From contig JBCCQH010000066.1 of the NCBI GenBank assembly GCA_039024435.1, forward strand, positions 1-41,438: DNA of 41,438 nucleotides. The letters run 5' to 3'. Position 1 is the first letter of the stretch. Each line of letters starts with the position of its first letter. Source of the DNA: JBCCQH01 sp039024435. GTDB lineage: Bacteria; Bacteroidota; Bacteroidia; J057; JADKCL01. The position numbers were made by a program, and so were the translations under genes. The notes beneath the pieces are model-generated. The model searched no databases and was not told the origin of the DNA. It saw only the letters and a program-made list of their open reading frames with translations. This document shows positions 1 to 7,608 of the stretch, piece by piece.

Positions 1-219
1 CGGGGACGGGAGTACGAAAGCTCGATCAGCATCAAGTACCTCGAAAGCCTCAACAACCACTACGAGAGTTGGATCAAAGAGTACCAGCACGGCAGTCTCC
101 TGGTCATCAACGTAAACGACGTCGACTTCGTCAACAATCCCGAAGACATGGGCCGCATCGTACGGCGCATCGATGCCGAACTCCACGGCCTCTTCAGTCC
201 CGGCGCGCAAGCGCGCTAA
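1..219 (+). CDS. Deoxynucleoside kinase, C-terminal fragment (cut by window edge)
   Basis: The reading frame is open from base 1 and ends at TAA 217-219, giving 72 residues of a larger protein. The segment YESSISIKYLESLNNHYESW followed by a LLVINVNDVDFVNNPEDM stretch matches the C-terminal third of bacterial deoxyadenosine/deoxyguanosine kinase-type enzymes (dNK family), which phosphorylate deoxynucleosides for nucleotide salvage in the cytoplasm. In that family the RxRxYE segment belongs to the lid region and the ILxIDxDxxDF strand is near the end. The P-loop lies outside the window, so the substrate cannot be judged. Family assignment is by recognition of conserved motifs. Confidence 0.75.
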   Translation, partial: RGREYESSISIKYLESLNNHYESWIKEYQHGSLLVINVNDVDFVNNPEDMGRIVRRIDAELHGLFSPGAQAR

Positions 220-334
220 TCCTTCATTCCTAGAAAAGCGTTTGTATTCAATCCGGAAATTTTGCCGGGCCGGTGGTGTGCGCGGTGGTAATTCCACTGC
301 GGGCAGAGCCAGCGGACTCCGTCCCCATTCCCCC

Positions 335-377
335 ACAAACAAAAATCGGCGGAGTAGAACGAATCTACTCCGCCGAT
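335..377 (-). terminator. Intrinsic terminator of the reverse-strand T9SS adhesin gene
   Basis: A perfect 13-bp inverted repeat (345-357 and 365-377, arms ATCGGCGGAGTAG / CTACTCCGCCGAT) with a 7-nt loop. Read on the reverse strand it is followed by TTTTTGTTTG, which makes a classical Rho-independent terminator for the gene ending at 414. It may also limit read-through from the kinase gene ending at 219. Confidence 0.85.
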
Positions 378-413
378 AGGGCAGCGCGCCGGGCGATGCC
401 AGGTAATTTTAGA

Positions 414-3368
414 TCAGTAAGCGACCTGGAAGCGCAAGGTCTGCACCCCATCTTCGGTGCGGGCCCGCAGGAAGTAAGTTCCGGCGGCAGCATTGTCCAG
501 GACAATCTCGCGCTTGTCCCCGGCGAAAAAGTCCCGGTCTTCGGCGAAGATCACCCGACCGGTCAGGTCCATGACTTCGATCTGAGCCGACACCGCTGCG
601 CCGCTGTTTTCCAGGAAGAAGCGGCCTTGGTTTGGCACCGGGAACAGCTTGAACTGCTGCAACGCAAACCCATCGGCGATGCCCACCGGGCAGTTGATGA
701 TCCCGATGGTGAGGGTAAACGGCGAAGCGCAGGCCGAGGCCGGCAACGTGTAAGTGATCTGGTGCGCGGTGTCCGTCGGCGAATTGACCAGGTCGATGGT
801 CCCCGTATTCGGATCCACAACTGCCCCCGTCGAACTGGAAAATACTCCCCCCGGGAAGGGCGGGAAACCCACCGTGTCGAGTAGAGCTACCGAGTCGCTC
901 TGGCAGTAAAGCAGGCTGTCATAAGCAAATGCCGCCGTGTTCAAAGGCAGAATCGTCAATTGGTTGGTCACCGTGGCCGGGCAAGCGCCATTGGTGATGT
1001 ACACCACTTGATAGGTTCCCGGGGTCGAGCCATTCGGGTCAACGGTGCCCAGCGTATCCGTAAAGAGCAGGCCAGGATTTGCCGAAAAGACTCCGGTACT
1101 TCCGGTGATGACCGGAGTGACGGAACTCCCGTTCTGGCAAACTGAATCGACCGGATAGGTCACGGTCGCCGAATCGACCGGAGCCACCGTAATCATGGTG
1201 CTGTCCACTGCCGGGCAGGTACCGCTGGTCGTGATCGTGATCGCGTAGGTCCCGGGCGTGCTTCCGGCAAGGTCAATTTGCCCCGAAGTAGCATTGATCG
1301 TCACGCCGGTGGGCGCGCTGAACGTACCAGAAGCTCCGACCACGTTCGGCAGCGGGTTGCTGTCATTCGCGCAGTAAATCATTTGCGGATAACTGAGTGC
1401 AACCGAATCTTGCACCCCGATGACCACCTGAGCGGTATCCGAAGCCGAGCAGCCCGAATTGCCCACCGTGTAAATCACCGTGTAGGAACCCACCGTAGAA
1501 AGGGCGAGGTCCACCAGACCGGTCGCGCTATCGAGGGCCAAACCGGCATTGCTGGCGACAAACACACCCCCGGGATCGCCCGTGATCGTCGGCGTAGGGT
1601 TGCTGTCTCCCGGGCAATAGTTTGCGGTCGCATAATTGAAGGTCGGATCCGGCGTGCTCAGGTTTTGTGTGATGTCGATGGTGTAGCTGCCATTGTTGGT
1701 GCTGAAACCTTCGACCACAATGAACAGGGTATCTCCTCCCCCGACGCCAAAGCCAGTAATTTCCGAGCGCGTTCCACAAGCATCGTCATTCGAGGCGAGC
1801 TGGTTGAGTGACGGATCGAAAATGCGGAGGAAGGAATCGAAGTTGGTGCCGTTGCACAGCGAGACGTCGATGGTAGTGGCACAAGGATCGGTGATCAACA
1901 TGTACCAGGCATCATTGGAGGGGTTGCCGATGACGTCGGAGTTGCACACCGTACTTCCGGAATCCACGTAAGTGATCGCACTGGTGGGAACCATGAACGG
2001 GGCCGAGGTATCGTTGCCGACGGTAATCACCGGACACAGCGTGGTGAACGACACCGGACCGACCCAAGGGCTGGGCGTGGCATTCGGCGCCACGAAGGAG
2101 GCAATCGGGAAGGGCACCGTAGTCGTAGCATTGGTGGTGCCACCTTCTAATTGGTTGATGCCCGAGTAGGTCCACAAGGTGTCAGTGAAAGTGGTACTGG
2201 GGGTTTGGCCGGGCCGGCGGTAGGCCCATCCGTCCAGGTACTCCCAGGACTCGCCCGTACCGTCGGTATTGACGTCGCCGAAGACGTCAATGACGACCGA
2301 GTCTTTGAAAAGTTCGACCGCGTCGTCACCGTTGATCAACATCGCATTTGTGATGTAGGGCGTGCTGAATCCGAAGAAGCTGATAAAGTCGGCCGAGTCC
2401 GCCGTGACGTAGATGAAGTCGCCGGCACTGGCCGAAACGGCCGGGAAGACGTATTCCGGGTTGGGGGCCGTGGAACCGTTGCCATTGTTGGCTGAGCTGA
2501 CGCCGTAACGGCTGAGGTCAGCGATGTCATTCAGGACGAGCAGTTCGATCCCTTTCGGCTGGCCGCCGGGAAGCGGACCGTCGTAAGCGCCGGTAATCAT
2601 CAGGGTATCCGGACCACCGCCGATGCACAGCGAACGCGCAAAGACATCGTAGCTGGTGATCGGCATGAGGCCCGTAGCCGTGTAGGGCGAGGGTCCGGTG
2701 ACCACCCCACTGCCGGTCGGTGTAGCGCCGGCGGGAATGATTTCGACTTCATTCGAACTCGAGTTCGAAATCCAGTTCACATTGGCGGAGGTGGTAGTAA
2801 TGTTGTCCACGTTCAGGCCGAGCACGCCGCATCCGACCGGTCCCACGGTCATCTCGTCCAGGTACCAGTTGTCCCCATCGTCGTTCGTCATGACAAAGGC
2901 GATAAAAATGGTCTGGTTGGCGTAGGCCGCAAGGTTGACGGTCAACTCAGTCCAATTCAAGCCAAAATCCGTTTCCGTTTGCGTGAAAATTGTCGTAAAA
3001 GAAGCTTGATTGGTTTGGGAAGTCGTGGAAACACGAATGGTGTATACCGACCCAAAATCGGAGGTGAATGCCTGGCGCTGCCAGAAATTCAAGATCGTAT
3101 CGCCCGCGCCCAGGGTCAGGGCCGGGGTGACCAACCAGTCTTCGGCGACCCCACTGGGGACGTTTTCGTAGCGTACGAACGCCGAGGAGTCGCCTTGGTA
3201 GGCAGTGGTGCTGCCCTGCCAAAACCAAGCGGGGCCAATTCCATTGTCCAGGCGGGCCCAGTTGGCGGGGGGGGTTCCATTTTCGAAACCCTCGGTTAGG
3301 ACTTGGGCGTTCAGTCCAAATGCGGTAAAGCACAGCAGGGCCACAAATAGTAATCGTGTCAATCTCAT
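414..3368 (-). CDS. T9SS type A secreted multidomain protein (cleaved-adhesin, Fn3 with inserted lamin-tail, PPC, Ig-like repeats)
   Basis: A 984-residue secreted protein. The start at 3368 is chosen because it gives a clean signal peptide (MRLTRLLFVALLCFTAFG, cleavage near NA-Q); a longer frame to 3512 adds 48 unlikely residues. Order: a cleaved-adhesin/choice-of-anchor J domain (about 22-180, EGFENGTPPANW and DNWYLDEMTVGP); a fibronectin III-like domain (181-445) apparently interrupted by a lamin-tail-type domain (about 252-430, KGIELLVLN, NGDDAVELF); a PPC-type domain (about 448-570, NDAWYMLI, GSYTIDI); then about five Ig-like repeats beginning YCPGDSNPTP. The last 80 residues (FPVPNQGRF, ITYTL-type strands, AAGTYFLRA) are a T9SS type A sorting domain, so the protein should cross the outer membrane by T9SS and be anchored or released. 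A role in surface adhesion or polymer binding is inference; no catalytic motif is visible. Confidence 0.9.
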   Translation of the reverse strand: MRLTRLLFVALLCFTAFGLNAQVLTEGFENGTPPANWARLDNGIGPAWFWQGSTTAYQGDSSAFVRYENVPSGVAEDWLVTPALTLGAGDTILNFWQRQAFTSDFGSVYTIRVSTTSQTNQASFTTIFTQTETDFGLNWTELTVNLAAYANQTIFIAFVMTNDDGDNWYLDEMTVGPVGCGVLGLNVDNITTTSANVNWISNSSSNEVEIIPAGATPTGSGVVTGPSPYTATGLMPITSYDVFARSLCIGGGPDTLMITGAYDGPLPGGQPKGIELLVLNDIADLSRYGVSSANNGNGSTAPNPEYVFPAVSASAGDFIYVTADSADFISFFGFSTPYITNAMLINGDDAVELFKDSVVIDVFGDVNTDGTGESWEYLDGWAYRRPGQTPSTTFTDTLWTYSGINQLEGGTTNATTTVPFPIASFVAPNATPSPWVGPVSFTTLCPVITVGNDTSAPFMVPTSAITYVDSGSTVCNSDVIGNPSNDAWYMLITDPCATTIDVSLCNGTNFDSFLRIFDPSLNQLASNDDACGTRSEITGFGVGGGDTLFIVVEGFSTNNGSYTIDITQNLSTPDPTFNYATANYCPGDSNPTPTITGDPGGVFVASNAGLALDSATGLVDLALSTVGSYTVIYTVGNSGCSASDTAQVVIGVQDSVALSYPQMIYCANDSNPLPNVVGASGTFSAPTGVTINATSGQIDLAGSTPGTYAITITTSGTCPAVDSTMITVAPVDSATVTYPVDSVCQNGSSVTPVITGSTGVFSANPGLLFTDTLGTVDPNGSTPGTYQVVYITNGACPATVTNQLTILPLNTAAFAYDSLLYCQSDSVALLDTVGFPPFPGGVFSSSTGAVVDPNTGTIDLVNSPTDTAHQITYTLPASACASPFTLTIGIINCPVGIADGFALQQFKLFPVPNQGRFFLENSGAAVSAQIEVMDLTGRVIFAEDRDFFAGDKREIVLDNAAAGTYFLRARTEDGVQTLRFQVAY

Positions 3369-3423
3369 ACTCAACTTGGTTCTTGTTTTGTCAATTAAAC
3401 TGTTGTTCCGTGTAGCAATACGG

Positions 3424-3453
3424 GTAAAATACGGACGATTCCTGGCCACAAAA
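3424..3453 (-). promoter_or_regulatory. Candidate Bacteroidota promoter for the T9SS adhesin gene
   Basis: On the reverse strand TTTTG (3453-3449) is followed after 17 nt by TATTTTAC (3431-3424). This approximates the phylum consensus TTTG-N19-TAnnTTTG, with six of eight positions in the -7 element and slightly short spacing. It would place transcription start about 50 nt upstream of the ATG at 3368. Assigned by pattern only. Confidence 0.3.
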
Positions 3454-3866
3454 GCCAAAAATTCCGCGGCAAAGATCGGAAAATGCTCTACAAAGGAAAA
3501 GCCGAATTCCATTTTTCACAATTCGGTAACATAAGTGAGAAAATCTCCAATTCTTCGATTTCCTCCCGCAGACGCGCGCGATCACGCGCGAGGATAGGAT
3601 CTGATCTGGAAAATTTCTGATCAACTTCCACCGCGGTGAGGCAGCACTGCATCCTTTGGGAATTGTGAATTGAAAATTTTTAATTGAATTTCAATTTTTT
3701 TCGTCCCCCGCTCAGGTTTCCCCCAAATGGACACAAACCGCGATTACTACCTCTCGTTCCAAAACTGCACAAAATTAAATTTTTACTTTATCGAATTAGT
3801 ACCAATAATTATTTCTTTCAACATCCGAAATGAACAACTCTCCCAATAAAATTTTGTGCCGAATCC
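3454..3866. other. AT-rich divergent intergenic region without a recognised gene
   Basis: Between the reverse-strand adhesin gene and the forward sulfur operon the sequence becomes markedly AT-rich compared with its surroundings. It contains a GC hairpin (CGCGCG 3575-3580, loop ATCA, CGCGCG 3585-3590) and an AT hairpin (AATTGAAA 3668-3675 with TTTCAATT 3689-3696) followed by a run of T, which could act as a weak terminator on the forward strand. I see no convincing coding region here on either strand. Confidence 0.5.
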
Positions 3867-3897
3867 TTTGAATTTTCAACTTTCGTACTTTCCTTTG
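3867..3897 (+). promoter_or_regulatory. Candidate promoter of the sulfur-assimilation operon and its leader peptide
   Basis: TTTG at 3867-3870, a 19-nt spacer, then TTCCTTTG at 3890-3897. This matches the Bacteroidota consensus TTTG-N19-TAnnTTTG at all but one defined position with exact spacing. Transcription would begin near 3901, about 36 nt before the leader-peptide ATG at 3937 and about 240 nt before cysH. The position makes the Cys-rich leader ORF the first translated element of the mRNA. Confidence 0.45.
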
Positions 3898-3936
3898 CCC
3901 CGAATCGTGATCACTACATCATCAATTAGATTCACA

Positions 3937-4047
3937 ATGTTGCACAACAACAACGATATTACCGCATTATCTGTCCGCTCTATCTCGGATTCAATTTTCC
4001 TTTACGCCGATGCGCCCGCATTGGTGAATTGTTGCTGTTGTTGCTGA
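3937..4047 (+). CDS. Candidate poly-cysteine leader peptide (36 aa, ends NCCCCC-stop) upstream of cysH
   Basis: A short frame starting with ATG 3937 and ending TGA 4045-4047. The product has an ordinary mixed sequence (MLHNNNDITALSVRSISDSI, then FLYADAPALVN) and ends in five consecutive Cys codons, TGT TGC TGT TGT TGC, directly before the stop. It lies 94 nt upstream of cysH in a different frame, after a promoter-like pair at 3867-3897, in the 5' leader of a cysteine-biosynthesis operon. Poly-Cys short ORFs are known cysteine-responsive attenuators in mycobacteria; by analogy ribosome stalling at the Cys tract when Cys-tRNA is scarce could raise expression of the operon. The frame is also open upstream to a GTG at 3856, but that would start before the predicted transcript. 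The peptide itself is probably not functional as a protein. Confidence 0.65.
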   Translation: MLHNNNDITALSVRSISDSIFLYADAPALVNCCCCC

Positions 4048-4080
4048 TACCCCCAAAATCATTGGACTTCGTTTTGATTG

Positions 4081-4112
4081 CCGGTTGGTGCCGCCATTGG
4101 CTGCACGTTCGG
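4081..4112 (+). promoter_or_regulatory. Hairpin between the poly-Cys leader and cysH (candidate attenuator structure)
   Basis: The segment can fold as CCG/CGG (4081-4083, 4110-4112), an internal loop, GTGC/GCAC (4088-4091, 4103-4106), a mismatch, and GCC/GGC closing an ATT loop. No T-tract follows, so it is not a classical terminator. It sits 34 nt downstream of the leader stop codon and 29 nt upstream of the cysH start, where it could affect cysH translation or transcript read-through. In addition CAACAAC within 3945-3954 of the leader ORF is complementary to GTTGTTG at 4037-4043 inside the Cys-codon tract. Function is inference. Confidence 0.35.
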
Positions 4113-4141
4113 TAAATGCAAAGTTTTAACCTCGATACATT

Positions 4142-4864
4142 ATGCGTACCCAATTGATCGACGAGGTACGGGGCATGACCCGTACACTCACGCTTGATGA
4201 AACCCTGGCCTGGCTCGCCGAACGATTTCCCGGCAAAGTCGCGTTCTCGACCTCATTTGGCCAGGAAGACCAAGTGATCACCCATCTGATCCGCAGCGGC
4301 GGACATCCGATTCGGGTTTTCACCCTGGACACCGGACGGCTCTTTCAAGAGACCTACGACGTCTGGGAAAAAACCCAGGAACGGTATCCGAAGCCCATCG
4401 AAGCGTGGTTTCCGGACACCGCCCAAGCGCGGGAATTGCTGCAAACGGCGGGTCCGAACAGCTTTTATCGGTCCGTAGCCGAGCGCAAGGCCTGCTGCAA
4501 CATCCGCAAGGTCATCCCTTTGCGCCAAGCCCTTCGGGGAGTCGAGATCTGGATTACCGGATTGCGTGCCGGACAATCGGCCAACCGCAACACCATTGCG
4601 CAATTCGAAATCGACGAAAAATTTGGCTTGATCAAATTCAATCCCCTCTGCGATTGGGACCTGAACCAAGTCGAAAGCTTTCTCGAAGCACACGAAATAC
4701 CGCAGAACTCCCTGCACGCACAAGGATTTGTCAGCATCGGCTGCGCCCCCTGCACGCGGGCCATTCAGCCGGGCGAAGATATCCGCGCCGGTCGTTGGTG
4801 GTGGGAGGAGAACACCAAAGAATGCGGCCTCCACGCCGACTACTTTACTCCCACCAAAGCCTGA
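4142..4864 (+). CDS. cysH: Adenylyl-sulfate (APS/PAPS) reductase, Fe-S type
   Basis: A 240-residue cytoplasmic enzyme reducing activated sulfate to sulfite with thioredoxin or glutaredoxin. Visible motifs: the nucleotide-binding SFGQED segment near residue 40, a CC pair at 118-119 (KACCNIRK), CAPC at 201-204, and ECGLH with the catalytic Cys at 228. The CC plus CxxC set ligates a [4Fe-4S] cluster and marks the APS-reducing branch; enterobacterial PAPS reductases lack it. No APS kinase gene lies in the operon, which agrees with direct APS use. It is the first structural gene of the operon, 19 bp before cysD, and follows the poly-Cys leader ORF. Length is normal for the family. Confidence 0.93.
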   Translation: MRTQLIDEVRGMTRTLTLDETLAWLAERFPGKVAFSTSFGQEDQVITHLIRSGGHPIRVFTLDTGRLFQETYDVWEKTQERYPKPIEAWFPDTAQARELLQTAGPNSFYRSVAERKACCNIRKVIPLRQALRGVEIWITGLRAGQSANRNTIAQFEIDEKFGLIKFNPLCDWDLNQVESFLEAHEIPQNSLHAQGFVSIGCAPCTRAIQPGEDIRAGRWWWEENTKECGLHADYFTPTKA

Positions 4865-4883
4865 TCACTCAAAATTGAACTCC

Positions 4884-5783
4884 ATGTCATTGCCCAAATA
4901 TTTGCAACAACTCGAAGACGAAGCGGTCTACATCATGCGGGAAACTGCGGCCCAATTTGAGCGCCCCGCCCTGCTGTTTTCCGGCGGAAAAGACTCCATC
5001 ACCCTGGTGCGACTGGCCGAGAAAGCCTTTCGCCCGGGCAAATTCCCTTTTCCGCTCGTTCACATCGATACCGGACACAACTTTCCGGAAACCATCACCT
5101 TTCGGGATCGCCTCGCCGCCGAAATCGGAGAGCGCCTGATCGTGCGCACCGTCCAGGAAAGCATTGACCGGGGCCGCGCCCAGGAGGAAACCGGTCGCAA
5201 TGCCAGCCGCAATGCCCTACAAACGGTGACCCTACTCGATACCATTGAGGAGTTCCGCTTCGATGCCTGCATCGGCGGGGCCCGCCGCGACGAAGAAAAA
5301 GCCCGCGCCAAGGAGCGCGTCTTTTCGGTCCGGGACGAATTTGGCCAGTGGACGCCCCGCGCCCAGCGACCGGAAGTATGGCAGTTCCTCAACGGCCAGA
5401 TCCTGCCCGGCGAAAACGTCCGCGTATTTCCCATCAGCAATTGGACAGAAATCGACGTCTGGAACTACATTTTGCACGAAGAACTCGAGATCCCGTCGAT
5501 CTACTACGCTCACCAGCGCCGGGCGATCCGGCGCGACGGCTTGCTCCTTCCCCACTCGGACTTCATCCACCTGGACGCAGAAGAGGAGGTGTTCGAAACC
5601 GAGCTGCGTTTCCGCACCGTGGGTGACATGACCTGCACCGCTGCGGTCGAATCTTCGGCGCGCACCATTCCGGAAATCATCCACGAGGTCCGGACCTCTC
5701 ACCTCAGCGAGCGCGGTGTCCGCATCGACGACAAGCGCTCGGAAACTGCCATGGAAAACCGAAAACTGGCGGGATACTTCTGA
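4884..5783 (+). CDS. cysD: Sulfate adenylyltransferase subunit 2 (ATP sulfurylase small subunit)
   Basis: A 299-residue PP-loop enzyme that, with CysN, makes adenosine 5'-phosphosulfate from ATP and sulfate. The ATP-pyrophosphatase motif SGGKDS is at residues 33-38; other family signatures are HIDTGHNFPE, GGARRDEEKARAKER, FPISNWTEIDVW and GDMTCT near the C-terminus, ending in KLAGYF as most CysD proteins do. The ATG at 4884 is chosen because homologous sequence begins there (MSLPKYLQQLE); the frame is open further upstream but overlaps cysH with unlikely residues. Adjacent cysN, 86 bp downstream, encodes its obligate partner. Confidence 0.96.
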   Translation: MSLPKYLQQLEDEAVYIMRETAAQFERPALLFSGGKDSITLVRLAEKAFRPGKFPFPLVHIDTGHNFPETITFRDRLAAEIGERLIVRTVQESIDRGRAQEETGRNASRNALQTVTLLDTIEEFRFDACIGGARRDEEKARAKERVFSVRDEFGQWTPRAQRPEVWQFLNGQILPGENVRVFPISNWTEIDVWNYILHEELEIPSIYYAHQRRAIRRDGLLLPHSDFIHLDAEEEVFETELRFRTVGDMTCTAAVESSARTIPEIIHEVRTSHLSERGVRIDDKRSETAMENRKLAGYF

Positions 5784-5802
5784 ATTGCAAAATGAACAAT
5801 TG

Positions 5803-5829
5803 CCAATTGTCAATGAGATCGACAATTGG
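5803..5829 (+). repeat. Inverted repeat in the cysD-cysN gap
   Basis: CCAATTGTC (5803-5811) and GACAATTGG (5821-5829) form a perfect 9-bp stem with a 9-nt loop in an otherwise AT-rich 86-bp spacer, the longest gap inside the operon. No T-tract follows. It could stabilise or process the message between the two subunit genes; that role is a guess. Confidence 0.5.
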
Positions 5830-5869
5830 AAATTTCAATCCATCGGAAATCATTCAATCAGAAATCAAA

Positions 5870-7129
5870 ATGGATGTATTAAAAATAACCACCGCCGGCA
5901 GCGTGGATGACGGAAAAAGCACCCTGATTGGGCGGCTGCTGTGGGACAGCGGTTCCTTGCGGCAAGACCAAATCGCCACCATCGAGCGCACCAGCCGGGA
6001 CCGGGGCAAGGCCTTTACTGACCTTTCACTGGTGACCGATGGCCTGCGCGCCGAGCGCGACCAGGGCATCACCATCGATGTCGCCCACATCTACTTCGAC
6101 ACACCCAAGCGCAAGTTCATCATCGCCGACTCCCCGGGGCACGTCGAGTACACCCGCAATATGGTTACCGGTGCCTCGAATGCCCGGGTGGCCATCATCC
6201 TCATCGACGCCCGCAAAGGCGTCCTGGAACAGACCCACCGGCACTTTGCAATTGCGGCTTTGTTGCGCATCCCTGAAGTCATCGTGGTCATCAACAAAAT
6301 GGATCTCGTCGGCTACGAGCAATCCGCCTTTACCGCGATCCGCGGTGACTTCCGCCAGTTGACCACCCGCCTGCGCGGTTCCGCTCCGCGGCTTCACTTC
6401 ATTCCGGTAAGCGCTACCGCCGGCGACAACGTGGTCGCTCACTCCAAGGCGATGCCCTGGTACGGTGGCCCCACGCTCCTGGAATTCCTGGAAGAACTTC
6501 CGGTGCCGGACGAGGCCGCGCAGCCCGGTCGCTTTCCCGTCCAGTGGGTCATTCGCCCGCAATCCGCAGCCCATCCCGATTACCGGGGCTACGCCGGCCG
6601 CATCGCCGCCGGTAGCCTTTCCGTGGGTGAGCCAGTAGTGGTATTGCCCTCCGGCCGCCGCTCCACCGTGACCCGCATCCAAACCCTCACCGAGGAATTG
6701 GAAACGGCTCCGGCCGGTCGTTCGGTCACCGTCCACCTCGCCGACCAGGTCGACGTGAGCCGGGGCGACATGCTGGTCCCCAGCGCCCAAGTGCCCACTG
6801 CCACCCGCAACCTGCGCGCTGACATCTGCTGGATGGACCACCGCAACCTGAACAGCGGCCGGATTCTGTTGCTGCAGCACGGCACCCGCCGCATCAAGGC
6901 CAAGGTCACCGACCTGGACTACAAGCTCAACGTCCACACATTGGACCAAGTCTCGGCCGACGGCGAGTTCAAACTGAACGACATCGGGGGCGTTCGGCTC
7001 CGCCTAGGCGCGGCCCTCCACCCGGACCGCTACGCCGACAGCCGGGCGACGGGAGCCTTTATCCTGATCGATCCACACCTTAATCAGACCGTGGCGGCGG
7101 GCATGATTACCGGCTGGGAGGCGCAGTGA
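5870..7129 (+). CDS. cysN: Sulfate adenylyltransferase subunit 1 (GTPase subunit)
   Basis: A 419-residue translation-factor-type GTPase whose GTP hydrolysis drives APS formation by CysD. Motifs: P-loop GSVDDGKS (10-17), DSPGH (87-91), NKMD (142-145), followed by beta-barrel domains typical of EF-Tu relatives. The start at ATG 5870 gives MDVLKITTAGSVDDGKS; an upstream in-frame ATG at 5792 would translate the AT-rich spacer and is rejected. The protein ends after the barrel domains, so it is a stand-alone CysN with no fused CysC kinase. Its stop overlaps the next start by one base. Confidence 0.96.
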   Translation: MDVLKITTAGSVDDGKSTLIGRLLWDSGSLRQDQIATIERTSRDRGKAFTDLSLVTDGLRAERDQGITIDVAHIYFDTPKRKFIIADSPGHVEYTRNMVTGASNARVAIILIDARKGVLEQTHRHFAIAALLRIPEVIVVINKMDLVGYEQSAFTAIRGDFRQLTTRLRGSAPRLHFIPVSATAGDNVVAHSKAMPWYGGPTLLEFLEELPVPDEAAQPGRFPVQWVIRPQSAAHPDYRGYAGRIAAGSLSVGEPVVVLPSGRRSTVTRIQTLTEELETAPAGRSVTVHLADQVDVSRGDMLVPSAQVPTATRNLRADICWMDHRNLNSGRILLLQHGTRRIKAKVTDLDYKLNVHTLDQVSADGEFKLNDIGGVRLRLGAALHPDRYADSRATGAFILIDPHLNQTVAAGMITGWEAQ

Positions 7130-7608
7130 TGGCGGGATTTTCCTTCAATTACCGCTCGGTCCCCCGAATCGCCAAGCCCAAGCGCGGCAGTGTGACCACC
7201 AGTCTGCTGAAATCCTTCAGTTGGCGACTGTGGGCCACTGCCGATACCCTCCTGCTCGCCTGGTGGGTTACCGGTGAACTGAGTTGGGCCTTTTCTATTG
7301 GTACGGGGGAATTGATGGCAAAATTTGCGATGTACTACTTGCATGAGCGCGCCTGGGCCCAGGTCCCGTGGGGCCGCAAGCGCCGGGGCGGCGACCGGCC
7401 CGCCCGCAGCGTCAGCAAAGCCCTTAGTTGGCGGACCATTGCGACCCTCACCACCGTCGGGTTGGCCTTGCTGATCACCGGCGATACCGAAACCGCCCTT
7501 TCCATCGGTGGCTTGGAACTGGGCACCAAACTGCTCCTCTATTATCTGCACGAACGGCTCTGGACCCGCATTATCGACCATTACGATCCCATTCCTCAAC
7601 AACCATGA
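7129..7608 (+). CDS. Duplicated DUF2061 membrane protein in the sulfate-assimilation operon
   Basis: A 159-residue predicted inner-membrane protein. Two copies of the DUF2061 pattern are visible: SLLKSFSWRLWATADTLLLA...YYLHERAWAQVPWG (about 24-78) and SKALSWRTIATLTTVGLAL...YYLHERLWTRI (about 95-150), each with two hydrophobic helices. ATG 7129 overlaps the cysN stop by one base and the stop overlaps the next ATG by four, so it is surely part of the operon and translationally coupled. A GTG three bases earlier is a possible alternative start. The biochemical function of DUF2061 is not known to me; position suggests a role in sulfate or sulfite handling at the membrane, which is inference. Confidence 0.88.
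   Translation: MAGFSFNYRSVPRIAKPKRGSVTTSLLKSFSWRLWATADTLLLAWWVTGELSWAFSIGTGELMAKFAMYYLHERAWAQVPWGRKRRGGDRPARSVSKALSWRTIATLTTVGLALLITGDTETALSIGGLELGTKLLLYYLHERLWTRIIDHYDPIPQQP

Noticed and set aside
3856..4047. A 63-residue reading of the leader ORF from a GTG at 3856
   Set aside because: The start would lie upstream of the predicted transcription start near 3901 and inside the promoter-like pair; ATG 3937 is the first in-frame ATG and is preferred.
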